Assembly (NCBI RefSeq): GCF_020171845.1
Contig: NZ_JAIVAM010000008.1
Span: 62,001 to 126,000, forward strand
Direction of reading: 5' to 3'
Source: Cytobacillus kochii
GTDB lineage: Bacteria > Bacillota > Bacilli > Bacillales > Cytobacillaceae
Length of the DNA stretch: 64,000 nt
The position numbers were made by a program, and so were the translations under genes. Positions 38,576-47,871 of this stretch are shown here, in pieces (within the stretch, counting starts at the first letter, position 1; each line of letters opens with the position of its first letter). The notes under the pieces are model-generated. The model ran no database searches. It was not told where the DNA came from and was given only the letters and a program-made list of their open reading frames with translations.

Positions 38576-39445
38576 TCAGCGTTCTAAAGGTTTTTTGTTT
38601 TCATCCAATGTGAATCCTTCTCCTAAGACATCGTGCACTTGTGATACGGTGACAAATGCATTAGGATCAACTGAATGGATAAGGTTCTTCAATTTAGTTA
38701 GTTCATTTCTAGCTACTACGCAATATAATACTTCACGATCCAGCTTAGTAAAAGACCCTCGACCTTTTAAAACTGTGACTCCCCTCTCCATTTCATAGAG
38801 AATTTTCGCTGATATCTCTTCATTTTTCTCAGAGATAATCATTGCACCTCTTGCAGAATAAGCTCCTTCTTGGATAAAGTCAATCACTTTCGCGCCAACA
38901 AAAACGGCAACTAGAGTATACATTGCCTCATAATATTTGAGATAAAAAATCAGTGATAATGCAATCACACAAAAGTCAAACACAAACATCGTTTTACCCA
39001 TGGAAGTACCGGTATACTTATTAACAAGTCGTGCAATAATATCAACGCCACCCGTTGTTCCACCATACCTGAAAATTATACCGAGACCAACACCGATAAA
39101 AACACCTGCGAACAGTGCAGCTAAAGTAAGATCATTCTTTAATGGCATATGTATTTGATATCTTTGGAATATTTCAAGGAAAAGAGAAACGCCTAGCGTT
39201 CCAATAATCGTATAGATAAATGCTTTTTTACCTAGTAGTTTCCATCCTATAAAAAATAAAGGAATATTTAATATCAAATTCGTATAAGATGGATTCCAAT
39301 CAAATAGGAAATACAATAAGAGCGTGATACCTGTAAAGCCACCTTCTGCTAAGTTGTTTTGCATATTAAAGTGAACAATACCGAAAGAGAATATACTAGC
39401 GCCAAACAGAATAAGGATAATATTCTTAATTTTCAATCCAAACAT
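38576..39445 (-). CDS. ypjC: YitT family membrane protein YpjC
   Basis: A 289-residue protein with about five transmembrane helices in the first 190 residues and a soluble C-terminal DUF2179 domain (about 205-285; AYSARGAMIISEKNEEISAKI, split as AYSARGAMIISEKN). Family signature YGGTTGGVDIIARLV at about 127-141. The function is unknown; transporter-like. ATG at 39445 has GGAGGG 8 bases upstream on the reverse strand. Position between ypjB and ypjD supports ypjC, though YitT paralogues are numerous. It is antisense to its neighbours. Confidence 0.85.
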   Translation of the reverse strand: MFGLKIKNIILILFGASIFSFGIVHFNMQNNLAEGGFTGITLLLYFLFDWNPSYTNLILNIPLFFIGWKLLGKKAFIYTIIGTLGVSLFLEIFQRYQIHMPLKNDLTLAALFAGVFIGVGLGIIFRYGGTTGGVDIIARLVNKYTGTSMGKTMFVFDFCVIALSLIFYLKYYEAMYTLVAVFVGAKVIDFIQEGAYSARGAMIISEKNEEISAKILYEMERGVTVLKGRGSFTKLDREVLYCVVARNELTKLKNLIHSVDPNAFVTVSQVHDVLGEGFTLDENKKPLER

Positions 39446-39686
39446 TCACAGTGCCCTCCGAAATGATGAAATATATTACTTGCCATCTCATTATATAGAT
39501 TCAATAGAGGATAAGCAATCACGCTTGACAGGGGAGCAAGGCAGCACATTCTCTCATTCATAGACTATTTTTATGGGACAGAAATAAAGAATTAAACGAT
39601 AGGAATTGTAAAAATGGCTATGTTTAGCTAACATGGAGAGTGTGAATAAAATGATTTGAAAAGGTATGTATATGAGGTGAGAAGCA

Positions 39687-40037
39687 ATGAGTAAGTCGAT
39701 GGAAGAATTACAGAGGGAAGTAGATACCTATATTGGGCAATTTAAAGAGGGGTATTTTAGTCCACTTGCTATGGTGGCAAGATTGACAGAGGAATTAGGG
39801 GAGCTGGCAAGAGAAGTCAATCATACATATGGTGAAAAACCAAAAAAGAGTACAGAAAAAGAAAAGGCAATAGAAGAAGAAATGGGAGACATGCTTTTTG
39901 TTTTAATTTGTCTTGCTAATTCTCTAAATATAGATTTAGCAAAAGCGCATGACCAAGTAATGCACAAGTTTCAAACGCGCGATAAAGATAGATGGACACG
40001 TATTGAAGAAGGGGGAAAAAATAATGAACACAATTAA
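39687..40037 (+). CDS. ypjD: MazG-like nucleotide pyrophosphohydrolase YpjD
   Basis: A 116-residue all-alpha NTP pyrophosphohydrolase. The metal-binding EExxE...ExxD pattern is visible: [12 protein letters not shown] (about 35-46) and EEMGDMLF (about 65-72). Family members hydrolyse non-canonical or excess (d)NTPs. ATG at 39687 follows GAGGTGAG. It overlaps dapB by 14 bases, so the two are translationally coupled. It appears to start the long operon ypjD to birA. Confidence 0.93.
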   Translation: MSKSMEELQREVDTYIGQFKEGYFSPLAMVARLTEELGELAREVNHTYGEKPKKSTEKEKAIEEEMGDMLFVLICLANSLNIDLAKAHDQVMHKFQTRDKDRWTRIEEGGKNNEHN

Positions 40038-40824
40038 AATCGTGATTGCAGGTCCAAGAGGTAGAATGGGAAGTGAGGCAGTTAAGTTAGTTCAGAACAA
40101 AGATAATTATGAATTAGTAGCAGTTGTAGATCATAAAAATGATGGTGGCATTTTAAGTGATTTTAAAGGTTTTGAGGGAATCGATGTTCCTGTTTATTCT
40201 GATATAGAAAAATGTTTTAAAAATGAAGCGTGTGATGTTCTTATTGATTTAACCACGCCTGAAGTTGGTATGCATCATACGAAAACAGCGCTTACTTATG
40301 GAGTGAGACCAGTTGTTGGTACAACTGGATTTACCAAAGAGAACTTACAAGAACTAGAGGATTTATGTCATGATACCAGTTTAGGTGCGATTATTGCGCC
40401 AAACTTTGCTGTTGGTGCTGTGCTTATGATGAAGTTTTCTCAAATGGCAGCTAAGTACTTTAATGATGTAGAGATTATTGAAATGCATCATGATCAAAAA
40501 TTAGATGCGCCATCTGGCACTGCTGTTAAAACAGCTGAGATGATTCGTGATGTAAGAGAGAGTAAGCAACAAGGACATCCTAATGAAAAGGAAACGCTAG
40601 CTGGAGCTCGTGGGGCTGATTTTGATGGAATGCATATTCACTCCGTTAGACTTCCTGGCTTAATTGCACATCAACAAGTAATGTTTGGTTCTAGTGGACA
40701 AACACTGCAAATTCGCCATGATTCATACAATCGCGAATCATTCATGAGTGGTGTAGCATTAGCTGTCGATACTGTAGTTAAAATTGATACGTTAGTTTAC
40801 GGATTAGAAAATATTATGGAGTAA
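40024..40824 (+). CDS. dapB: 4-hydroxy-tetrahydrodipicolinate reductase
   Basis: NAD(P)H-dependent step in lysine, meso-diaminopimelate and dipicolinic acid synthesis. The 266-residue protein has [11 protein letters not shown] (about 9-19), GTTGFT (about 101-106), the family signature [18 protein letters not shown] (about 153-170; His-His and Lys catalytic residues). ATG at 40024 follows AAGGGGG within the end of ypjD. No lysine riboswitch is seen upstream of the operon. Confidence 0.97.
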   Translation: MNTIKIVIAGPRGRMGSEAVKLVQNKDNYELVAVVDHKNDGGILSDFKGFEGIDVPVYSDIEKCFKNEACDVLIDLTTPEVGMHHTKTALTYGVRPVVGTTGFTKENLQELEDLCHDTSLGAIIAPNFAVGAVLMMKFSQMAAKYFNDVEIIEMHHDQKLDAPSGTAVKTAEMIRDVRESKQQGHPNEKETLAGARGADFDGMHIHSVRLPGLIAHQQVMFGSSGQTLQIRHDSYNRESFMSGVALAVDTVVKIDTLVYGLENIME

Positions 40825-40841
40825 GTATGGAGGCGGTGCCG

Positions 40842-41246
40842 ATGAACATTGCATTAATTGCTCATGACAAAAAGAAGAATGATATTGTGAATTTTTCTAA
40901 AGCGTATCAAGTTATTCTTTCACAGCACCAATTATTTGCAACTGGTACGACGGGTTTAAGGTTACAGCAGGAAGCTAATCTAACTGTGCATCGTTTTCAA
41001 TCTGGACCACTGGGTGGGGATCAGCAAATTGGAAGTATGATTGCGCAAAATAAAATGGATCTCGTCTTGTTTTTTAGAGACCCGCTCACCGCACAACCAC
41101 ATGAACCAGATATTACGGCGTTAATCCGATTATGTGATGTTTACGCTGTACCCTTAGCGACAAATATGGGCACAGCGGAAGTCTTAATAAAAGGACTTGA
41201 ACGAGGAGATTTTTCCTGGAGAGAAATTATAAAAGAGAGTGAATAG
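40842..41246 (+). CDS. mgsA: Methylglyoxal synthase
   Basis: Converts dihydroxyacetone phosphate to methylglyoxal and phosphate. The 134-residue protein begins [14 protein letters not shown] and shows ATGTTG (phosphate-binding), [11 protein letters not shown] and the catalytic-region [17 protein letters not shown] at 40842 is chosen, with GGAGGCG six bases upstream; an in-frame ATG at 40827 precedes the ribosome site. Location next to the bacillithiol genes fits, since bacillithiol takes part in methylglyoxal detoxification. Confidence 0.97.
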   Translation: MNIALIAHDKKKNDIVNFSKAYQVILSQHQLFATGTTGLRLQQEANLTVHRFQSGPLGGDQQIGSMIAQNKMDLVLFFRDPLTAQPHEPDITALIRLCDVYAVPLATNMGTAEVLIKGLERGDFSWREIIKESE

Positions 41247-41248
41247 AA

Positions 41249-41959
41249 ATGAACGAAATAAAGCTTGATATCCTTGCTTTCGGAGCGCATGCCGATGATG
41301 TAGAAATCGGCATGTCAGGAACAATAGCGAAGTATGTGGAAAAAGGTTATAAAGTAGGGATTTGCGATTTAACAGAAGCCGAGTTGTCGTCTAACGGTAA
41401 TCCTACTCTGAGGAAAACAGAAGCAATTGCAGCAGGGCGAATATTAAATGTGTCTGTAAGAGAAGGACTTCATTTAGGTGATAGACAGTTATTTTTAACA
41501 AGTGAGCGTATCAAACAGGTAGTAGAAATGATTAGGAAGTATCAGCCGACAATTGTCTTTGCACCATATGAAATAGATAGGCACCCAGATCATGCGAATG
41601 CAACGAAAATTGTCGAGGAAGCAGTCTTTTCTGCAGGTATTCGTAAATATCAAACGAATGAGTATCAAACGGATCATAAAGTGAAAAGCTTTTACTATTA
41701 TATGATTAATGGATTTCACCAACCTGATTTTATGATAGATATTACATCAACAATAGACAAAAAGATCGCCAGTTTAAACGCTTACCAAAGTCAATTCACG
41801 AAAACGGAGGGAGCTGTCGATACTCCGTTAACAAATGGCTATGTGGAAATGGTTGAAGCTAGAGAACGCCTATTTGGACAGCAAGTTGGTGTTAAATATG
41901 CAGAAGGTTTTATGGTGAAAAAACCTTTGATGATCGAAAACGATTTATTTGGAGTGTAA
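41249..41959 (+). CDS. bshB1: Bacillithiol biosynthesis deacetylase BshB1
   Basis: Zinc LmbE/PIG-L family enzyme that deacetylates GlcNAc-malate to GlcN-malate in bacillithiol synthesis. The 236-residue protein shows the metal-binding AHADDVE (about residues 13-19) and the second motif HPDHANA (about 111-117). ATG at 41249 lies 2 bases after mgsA; bshA follows after 2 bases. The mgsA-bshB1-bshA order is standard in Bacillus. Confidence 0.96.
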   Translation: MNEIKLDILAFGAHADDVEIGMSGTIAKYVEKGYKVGICDLTEAELSSNGNPTLRKTEAIAAGRILNVSVREGLHLGDRQLFLTSERIKQVVEMIRKYQPTIVFAPYEIDRHPDHANATKIVEEAVFSAGIRKYQTNEYQTDHKVKSFYYYMINGFHQPDFMIDITSTIDKKIASLNAYQSQFTKTEGAVDTPLTNGYVEMVEARERLFGQQVGVKYAEGFMVKKPLMIENDLFGV

Positions 41960-41961
41960 GA

Positions 41962-43101
41962 ATGAATAGAAAACTTAAAATAGGGATTACTTGCTATCCG
42001 ACTGTTGGTGGATCAGGGGTAATTGCCACAGAACTCGGAAAAATGCTGGCAGAAAGAGGACATGAAATACACTTTATTTCTTCAAGCATTCCTTTTCGTT
42101 TAAATAAGATATATCATAATATTTTTTACCATCAAGTAGAGGTTAATCAATACTCCGTTTTTCAATATGCGCCTTATGACATCGCGTTAGCAAGCAAGAT
42201 GGCAGAAGTCATTAAAAGAGAAAATCTTGACTTACTTCATGTACATTATGCGGTGCCACATGCGATCTGTGCCATATTAGGGAAGCAAATGAGCGGGCGT
42301 GATGTTAAAATCGTTACAACTTTGCATGGAACAGATATTACGGTTCTTGGTTATGACTCATCATTAACTGATGCAATAAAGTTTGGAATTGAACAATCGG
42401 ATCGTGTTACTGCTGTTTCCAATGCATTAATTGCACAAACTTACGACTTAATCAATCCACAGAAAAAAATTGTTCCCGTATACAATTTTATTGATGAGCG
42501 TGAATATGTAAAAAAAGATGTAGATTACTTGAAAGAAGAATTTCAAATAGCTGAAGACGAGAAGGTTATTATTCATGTGTCTAACTTTCGTGGTGTAAAA
42601 AGGGTAGATGATGTCGTGCGTTCGTTTGCTAAAATTGCCGAACATATAAAAGCTAAGCTCCTACTTGTAGGTGATGGTCCACAGATGAGTGATATTTCAA
42701 AATTAGTAGACCAATTATCCTTAAAACACCAAGTCATTTTTCTTGGCAAACAAGACAACTTAGCGGAACTTTATTCCATTAGTGACTTGATGCTTTTATT
42801 GTCCGAAAAGGAAAGCTTTGGTTTAGTCGCACTTGAGGCAATGGCATGCAATGTACCGTGTATAGGGACAAATGTTGGAGGGATTCCGGAAGTTATCCAA
42901 GATGGTGTAAATGGCTATATTTGTGAACTGGGTGATATAGAAAGTATTGCAGCAGTCGCATTAGATATTTTACAAGATGAAAAATTACATACAAAATTAT
43001 CATTACAAGCAAAAGAATCTGTACTGACAAGTTTCCATGCCGATAAGATTGTTTCACAATACGAGCAGCTTTATTTTGATCTATTAAGTGAGGCGAAATG
43101 A
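41962..43101 (+). CDS. bshA: N-acetyl-alpha-D-glucosaminyl L-malate synthase BshA
   Basis: GT4-family retaining glycosyltransferase that joins GlcNAc from UDP-GlcNAc to L-malate, first step of bacillithiol synthesis. The 379-residue protein has the N-terminal glycine loop [14 protein letters not shown] (about 14-27), [11 protein letters not shown] (about 114-124) and the C-terminal [20 protein letters not shown] (about 283-302) with the EX7E motif. ATG at 41962; the stop overlaps the cca start (ATGA). Confidence 0.97.
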   Translation: MNRKLKIGITCYPTVGGSGVIATELGKMLAERGHEIHFISSSIPFRLNKIYHNIFYHQVEVNQYSVFQYAPYDIALASKMAEVIKRENLDLLHVHYAVPHAICAILGKQMSGRDVKIVTTLHGTDITVLGYDSSLTDAIKFGIEQSDRVTAVSNALIAQTYDLINPQKKIVPVYNFIDEREYVKKDVDYLKEEFQIAEDEKVIIHVSNFRGVKRVDDVVRSFAKIAEHIKAKLLLVGDGPQMSDISKLVDQLSLKHQVIFLGKQDNLAELYSISDLMLLLSEKESFGLVALEAMACNVPCIGTNVGGIPEVIQDGVNGYICELGDIESIAAVALDILQDEKLHTKLSLQAKESVLTSFHADKIVSQYEQLYFDLLSEAK

Positions 43102-44297
43102 TGAAACCAATTTTTCAAAGAGCTATTCCGATTATTGAAAAGCTTGAGGAAGCAGGTTATGAAGCTTATTTTGTCGGTGGTGCAGTGAGGGATCTTCTAA
43201 TTGGTCGTGAAATAGCAGATGTAGATATCGCTACATCTGCTACACCGATTGAAATGAAAGCGATTTTTTCTAAAACGGTTGATGTAGGTATTGAGCATGG
43301 TACCATACTTATTCTCCTAAAAGGTGAAGCATATGAAGTAACAACATATAGGGCAGAGTCAACGTATAGTGACTTTAGAAGACCAGATGAAGTCCGTTTT
43401 ATCCGTCATTTAAAGGAAGATTTACAGAGAAGAGACTTTACTATGAATAGCATTGCTATGGATAAAAATGGTGAATTAATTGACCCCTTCGCTGGAAGGG
43501 AATCAATTCAAAATAGAGAAATAAAGACCGTTGGTTCAAGTGAAGAACGCTTTAATGAGGATGCCTTAAGAATGATGCGAGCGCTTCGCTTTAAAAGTCA
43601 ATTAGGTTTCCTGCTCGAAGAAGGAACATATGATGCATTAAAAAAGAAAGCCCATCTACTGCAACATGTGGCAGTTGAAAGGAAGCTTGTTGAATTTAAT
43701 AAATTATTACAAGGAGACTATCGAGTAGATGCCTTGACGCTTCTGCAAGACTCAAACTTGCATCTCTATTTACCAATGCTTTCGCAAAAGGAGAAGGGAC
43801 TTGATCAGCTCGTCACTTATCCTCTTCAATCATTATCCTTGCTTGAAATATGGGTTCTGCTCTTAAAGGTTTTTCAATTAAATGAGCATGAAGCAAAGTT
43901 AGGATTAAAAGAATGGAAGATGTCAAGTAAAGACCTGAAAGAAATACTCAATCTATATCAGTGGTTCCAAAAAAGACTTTCAACACCTTTTCAAGCTACT
44001 ACAATTTACCACAGTGGTTTATCAGTAGCAGTGAGTGCTGAAAAACTTCATCAAGTATACAATCATGAAAGAGTAGAATATCCTGATCATTTAGTTGAAA
44101 TGTATAGCAAATTGTCGATTACTTCAAGAAAACAATTAGCAGTCAATGGCACTGATATTATCACTTGGAGTCAGCAATCAGCTGGCCCTTGGCTAAAGGA
44201 ATTATTAGCAAAAGTTGAGGAAGCAATTATACTTGGAGAATTACAAAATAATAAAGAAGATATCAGGGAGTGGCTGTTTCAATGGAATCAGAAATAA
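43101..44297 (+). CDS. cca: CCA-adding tRNA nucleotidyltransferase
   Basis: Adds the 3'-CCA end to tRNAs without a nucleic acid template. The 398-residue class II enzyme has the catalytic head GGAVRDLLIGREIADVDIATSA (with the DxD Asp pair, about residue 25-46), RRDFTMNSIAMD (about 113-124) and RMMRALRFKSQLGF. The start is ATG at 43101 (overlapping the bshA stop) with GAGG 7 bases upstream, or ATG at 43098. birA overlaps its 3' end. Confidence 0.96.
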   Translation: MKPIFQRAIPIIEKLEEAGYEAYFVGGAVRDLLIGREIADVDIATSATPIEMKAIFSKTVDVGIEHGTILILLKGEAYEVTTYRAESTYSDFRRPDEVRFIRHLKEDLQRRDFTMNSIAMDKNGELIDPFAGRESIQNREIKTVGSSEERFNEDALRMMRALRFKSQLGFLLEEGTYDALKKKAHLLQHVAVERKLVEFNKLLQGDYRVDALTLLQDSNLHLYLPMLSQKEKGLDQLVTYPLQSLSLLEIWVLLLKVFQLNEHEAKLGLKEWKMSSKDLKEILNLYQWFQKRLSTPFQATTIYHSGLSVAVSAEKLHQVYNHERVEYPDHLVEMYSKLSITSRKQLAVNGTDIITWSQQSAGPWLKELLAKVEEAIILGELQNNKEDIREWLFQWNQK

Positions 44298-45262
44298 GGA
44301 AGAAGTTATTAAATGCCTTCACGACTCACCAAGATGATTATTTGTCCGGGCAAGCTATTGCAGATTTACTCGGTTGTTCACGCACAGCAGTGTGGAAGCA
44401 TATAGAGAATCTTCGGAAAGAAGGGTTTGAATTTGAAGCGGTGAGAAGAAAAGGATATCGCATCATTGCTACACCCAAAAAAGTGATTGCTGATGAAATA
44501 CGTTATGGTTTGAAAACAAAAATACTTGGTAGTCATATCCATTATGAGGAATCAGTGGACTCCACACAAAAAGTAGCCCATCAATTAGCAACAGATGGTG
44601 CTTGTGAAGGTACGATTGTAGTAGCAGAAGAGCAAATAAGCGGTAGAGGGAGAATGGACCGAAAATGGATATCCCCTAAATATACGGGTGTTTGGATGAG
44701 CGTCATTCTTAGGCCACAGCTTCCCCCTCATCGTGCACCCCAATTAACACTTATTGCGGCTGTTGCAGTTGTTCAGGCAATCGAGGAAGTGACCGGTTTA
44801 ACAGCTGAAATTAAATGGCCTAATGATGTGTTGATTAATGGTAAAAAAGTAACAGGGATATTAACAGAGATGCAAGCAGATGCAGATCGAATCGTTTCTA
44901 TAATTATGGGAATTGGTATTAATGTGAATCAGAAATTAGAAGACTACCCCGAGGAGATTCAACCTATCGCCACCTCCCTTGCAATTGAAAAGAAAGAAGA
45001 AATCTCGCGCGCACAGATTATTCAAACACTTTTATTCAACCTCGAAAAACTTTATCAACTTTATTTACAGAATGGTTTTCAACCGATAAGAATTTTATGG
45101 GAAAGTTATGCCATTAGTATAGGAAAAAATATAAAAGCGCGTACACTATCTGGTACCATAGCGGGTAAAGCGATAGGAATTACAGATGAAGGCATATTGC
45201 TTTTAGAAGATGAGGCTGGTGTGCGACATCAAATTTATTCTGCAGATATTGATTTAGAATAA
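44282..45262 (+). CDS. birA: Biotin-protein ligase / biotin repressor BirA
   Basis: Attaches biotin to acetyl-CoA carboxylase and represses biotin genes. The 326-residue protein has an N-terminal winged helix (SGQAIADLLGCSRTAVWKHIENLRKEGF, about 18-45), the ligase ATP/biotin loop GRGRMDRKW (about 120-128), KWPNDVLINGKKVTGIL (about 183-199), and a C-terminal SH3-like domain. ATG at 44282 aligns with the B. subtilis start; AGGGAG lies 11 bases upstream, rather far, and an in-frame GTG at 44270 is possible. It overlaps cca by 16 bases. Confidence 0.95.
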   Translation: MESEIRKKLLNAFTTHQDDYLSGQAIADLLGCSRTAVWKHIENLRKEGFEFEAVRRKGYRIIATPKKVIADEIRYGLKTKILGSHIHYEESVDSTQKVAHQLATDGACEGTIVVAEEQISGRGRMDRKWISPKYTGVWMSVILRPQLPPHRAPQLTLIAAVAVVQAIEEVTGLTAEIKWPNDVLINGKKVTGILTEMQADADRIVSIIMGIGINVNQKLEDYPEEIQPIATSLAIEKKEEISRAQIIQTLLFNLEKLYQLYLQNGFQPIRILWESYAISIGKNIKARTLSGTIAGKAIGITDEGILLLEDEAGVRHQIYSADIDLE

Positions 45263-45275
45263 TAGATATTTTTTA

Positions 45276-45304
45276 TAGAAAGTTAACACAATTATTGATA
45301 TACT
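45276..45304 (+). promoter_or_regulatory. Promoter of the panBCD leader
   Basis: TGATATACT at 45296-45304 is an extended -10 (TG plus TATACT). TAGAAA, a 4/6 -35 match, lies 17 bases upstream. The start point would be about 45310, exactly at the first leader hairpin. Confidence 0.5.
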
Positions 45305-45310
45305 TTGTGT

Positions 45311-45392
45311 GGGCAGTATCGGTAAGAACTGCACCTGTTTGACCATCATTTATACGCGAAATCTGCCTAGATCCATTTAGGACCAGGACAGA
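45311..45392 (+). ncRNA. pan-motif-like leader RNA (two bulged-A hairpins) upstream of panB
   Basis: Two tandem hairpins precede panB. In the first, GGGCAGT (45311-45317) pairs with ACTGC-A-CC (45328-45335), leaving a bulged A. In the second, TCTG-CCT (45362-45368) pairs with AGG-A-CAGA (45385-45392), again with a bulged A, and an inner TCC/GGA stem closes an ATTTA loop past an AGA/CC internal loop. Paired hairpins with bulged A residues upstream of panB are the description of the pan RNA motif, a candidate cis-regulatory RNA of pantothenate synthesis genes. The match is from memory of the architecture and has not been scored. Confidence 0.6.
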
Positions 45393-45424
45393 GGGATGAG
45401 TTTAATAATGAGAATATACACTAT

Positions 45425-45459
45425 CCTTCTGCACTTTTTTTGTAGAAGGTTATTTTTAT
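45425..45459 (+). terminator. Leader terminator between the pan-like RNA and panB
   Basis: CCTTCTGCA pairs with TGTAGAAGG (one G-U) around CTTTTTT, followed by TTATTTTTAT. It could end birA transcription, or act as the expression platform of the leader RNA, since it lies between the two hairpins and panB. Confidence 0.75.
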
Positions 45460-45516
45460 GTCTTTCTCATTATCAGTAGATCATCACCTCTTCCTATTAA
45501 AAAAGGAGGAAGTAGG

Positions 45517-46353
45517 ATGAAACAAACGACTGATTTTTTGAAAATGAAAAGTAAAGGTGAGAAAATAGCCATGCTCACGGCATACGATTTTCCACAGGCT
45601 AAATTATCAGAGCAAGCTAATGTCGATATAATTCTTGTCGGCGACTCACTAGGAATGGTTGTATTAGGTTATGATTCAACGATTCCGGTCACAATGAATG
45701 ATATGATTCACCACGCTAAAGCTGTGAAGCGCGGGGCAAAAGACACTTTTATCGTGGTAGATATGCCGTTTATGAGCTACCATATTTCCATGGAAGATGC
45801 GCTCATAAATGCGAGAACCTTGATTCAAGAAACTGGTGCTCATGCAGTTAAGGTTGAGGGTGGAGATGAAGTAATAGATAAAATTGCTGCAATGACAAAT
45901 GCAGGTATACCAGTTGTCGCACATTTAGGTTTAACACCACAATCAGTTGGTGTGTTAGGTGGTTACAAAGTACAGGGTAAAGATGCAAAAACAGCCCAAA
46001 AACTAATCAATGATGCAAGAAAATGTGAACAGGCGGGGGCTTTTGCTCTTGTTCTTGAATGTGTGCCACAACAGCTATCTAAAGAAGTATCATTAATCTT
46101 AAATATCCCGACAATTGGGATTGGTGCGGGTGTGCATACAGATGGCCAAGTACTTGTGTACCACGACATTCTCACATATGGCGTGGAGAGGGTACCAAAG
46201 TTTGTTAAGCGCTATTTAAATAGTGGAGAAATGATGGAAGAAGCCATTTCTGCGTATGTAAAAGAGGTTAAGAGTAGACAATTTCCAGAGGATAGCCATT
46301 CTTTTAATATGAAAGAAGAAGAACTTTTAAGTCTCTACGGAGGAAAGAAATGA
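45517..46353 (+). CDS. panB: 3-methyl-2-oxobutanoate hydroxymethyltransferase
   Basis: Forms ketopantoate from alpha-ketoisovalerate and methylene-tetrahydrofolate, first step of pantothenate synthesis. The 278-residue TIM-barrel protein has [31 protein letters not shown] (about 42-60, metal and substrate site) and AVKVEGG, with GIGAG near the C-terminus. ATG at 45517 follows AAAGGAGGAAG. The stop overlaps the panC start. Confidence 0.98.
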   Translation: MKQTTDFLKMKSKGEKIAMLTAYDFPQAKLSEQANVDIILVGDSLGMVVLGYDSTIPVTMNDMIHHAKAVKRGAKDTFIVVDMPFMSYHISMEDALINARTLIQETGAHAVKVEGGDEVIDKIAAMTNAGIPVVAHLGLTPQSVGVLGGYKVQGKDAKTAQKLINDARKCEQAGAFALVLECVPQQLSKEVSLILNIPTIGIGAGVHTDGQVLVYHDILTYGVERVPKFVKRYLNSGEMMEEAISAYVKEVKSRQFPEDSHSFNMKEEELLSLYGGKK

Positions 46354-47195
46354 AAAAAGTGACAAGCATCAAAGAAATGCAGAAAATCATCAAAGACTTC
46401 CAAAGAGAAGGGAAATCAATTGGGCTTATCCCGACTATGGGTTATTTGCATGAAGGCCACTTAACACTAGCTAAAAAAGCACGTTTACAGAATGATATAG
46501 TCGTCATGAGTGTTTTTGTAAATCCGCTACAGTTCGGAGAAAATGAAGATTTGGCCACTTATCCGAGGAATTTAGACAGAGATATGCAATTAGCAGCAGA
46601 AGTGAAGGTAGATTACCTGTTTCATCCAACAGCAGATGAAATGTATCCGCAGAAGCAAGCGATAACAATTCATGTTGAAGAAAGAACAGAAAGACTTTGT
46701 GGTGCTTCTAGACCTGGACATTTTGACGGTGTTGTCGTGGTTGTTTCTAAATTATTTAATATTATTCAGCCGGAAAGAGCTTACTTCGGTAAAAAAGACG
46801 CACAACAACTTGCAGTAATAGATTTGCTTGTAAAAAATTTAAATTTTCCGATTGAACTCATTGCGGTGGATACGGTGAGAGAAAGTGATGGCTTGGCAAA
46901 GAGCTCAAGAAATGTATTTTTAACAGAAATAGAACGCAAAGAGGCGGCTGTGCTTTTTGAGAGTTTACAGGCAGCGGAAGCAATCATCACAGAAGGAGAA
47001 AGAAATACAGCTCGTATAATTGAAGTGATGAAAACAATGCTTCATGAGAAGACAAGTGGTGAAGTCGATTATATTGAGATTCTTTCTTATCCAGAATTAC
47101 AACCAAGCAATGAAGTTAACGGTGTAATCATTATTGCGTTGGCCGTGAAATTTTCCAATGCCCGCTTAATCGATAATATCATCATTACAGCATGA
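46350..47195 (+). CDS. panC: Pantoate-beta-alanine ligase (pantothenate synthetase)
   Basis: ATP-dependent joining of pantoate and beta-alanine. The 281-residue nucleotidyltransferase-fold protein has [14 protein letters not shown] (HIGH-type motif, about 27-40), FVNPLQFG, and the KSSRN (KMSKS-like) loop at about 186-190. ATG at 46350 overlaps the panB stop (ATGA), with GGAGGAAAG just upstream. Confidence 0.98.
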   Translation: MKKVTSIKEMQKIIKDFQREGKSIGLIPTMGYLHEGHLTLAKKARLQNDIVVMSVFVNPLQFGENEDLATYPRNLDRDMQLAAEVKVDYLFHPTADEMYPQKQAITIHVEERTERLCGASRPGHFDGVVVVVSKLFNIIQPERAYFGKKDAQQLAVIDLLVKNLNFPIELIAVDTVRESDGLAKSSRNVFLTEIERKEAAVLFESLQAAEAIITEGERNTARIIEVMKTMLHEKTSGEVDYIEILSYPELQPSNEVNGVIIIALAVKFSNARLIDNIIITA

Positions 47196-47216
47196 GGTCA
47201 TAGAGGAGGGTTTAAT

Positions 47217-47600
47217 ATGTACAGAACAATGATGAATGGCAAAATTCATAGAGCAACAGTAACAGAAGCGAACCTAAACTACGTCGGCAGTATTACGATT
47301 GATAGTGATATTTTAGATGCTGTTGATATGTTACCAAATGAGAAGGTACAAATCGTTAATAATAATAATGGAGCAAGATTCGAAACGTATATTATCCCTG
47401 GTGAAAGAGGGAGTGGTGTTATTTGTGTTAACGGCGCTGCCGCACGTCTCGTGCAACAAGGGGATATTGTGATTATCATTTCATATGCTCAAGTAGCGGA
47501 GGAAAAACTCAAAGGTCATCAACCAAAAGTAGCGATTATGGGAGCAGATAATCAAATAATTGATATGCTTCACCAGGAACCAGCTAGTACGATTTTGTGA
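47217..47600 (+). CDS. panD: Aspartate 1-decarboxylase
   Basis: Pyruvoyl enzyme producing beta-alanine from aspartate. The 127-residue pro-enzyme is expected to self-cleave between Gly24 and Ser25 in NYVGSITID; Lys9 and Tyr58-region residues ([12 protein letters not shown]) are present. ATG at 47217 follows GAGGAGGG. Last gene of panBCD, with a strong terminator after it. Confidence 0.98.
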   Translation: MYRTMMNGKIHRATVTEANLNYVGSITIDSDILDAVDMLPNEKVQIVNNNNGARFETYIIPGERGSGVICVNGAAARLVQQGDIVIIISYAQVAEEKLKGHQPKVAIMGADNQIIDMLHQEPASTIL

Positions 47601-47637
47601 AAATGCCTGAACTGTTTGAGAAAAATGCTTGATTGAA

Positions 47638-47690
47638 TAAGCACGAACAAATTCTGTTTTAAAAAGGATTTGTTTGTGCTTTTTATTTTA
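47638..47690 (+). terminator. Intrinsic terminator after panD
   Basis: AAGCACGAACAAATTC pairs with GGATTTGTTTGTGCTT (G-U and one mismatch) around a T/A-rich loop, followed by TTTATTTTATT. Confidence 0.88.
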
Positions 47691-47871
47691 TTGTGTTTAT
47701 CGACACAAATGGTTACTAATTTATTATTAGCCGAAAGGGGTCATTACAGACTTGTTATTTTCATAGTTTCTTTTTGTACAAAATGACAACAGTTTTAGTT
47801 AATAATGGTAAAATAATTCGTATGAGTATGAAGGGATAAAGAGAAATAAACCATTGAAGGAGACGATCAAG

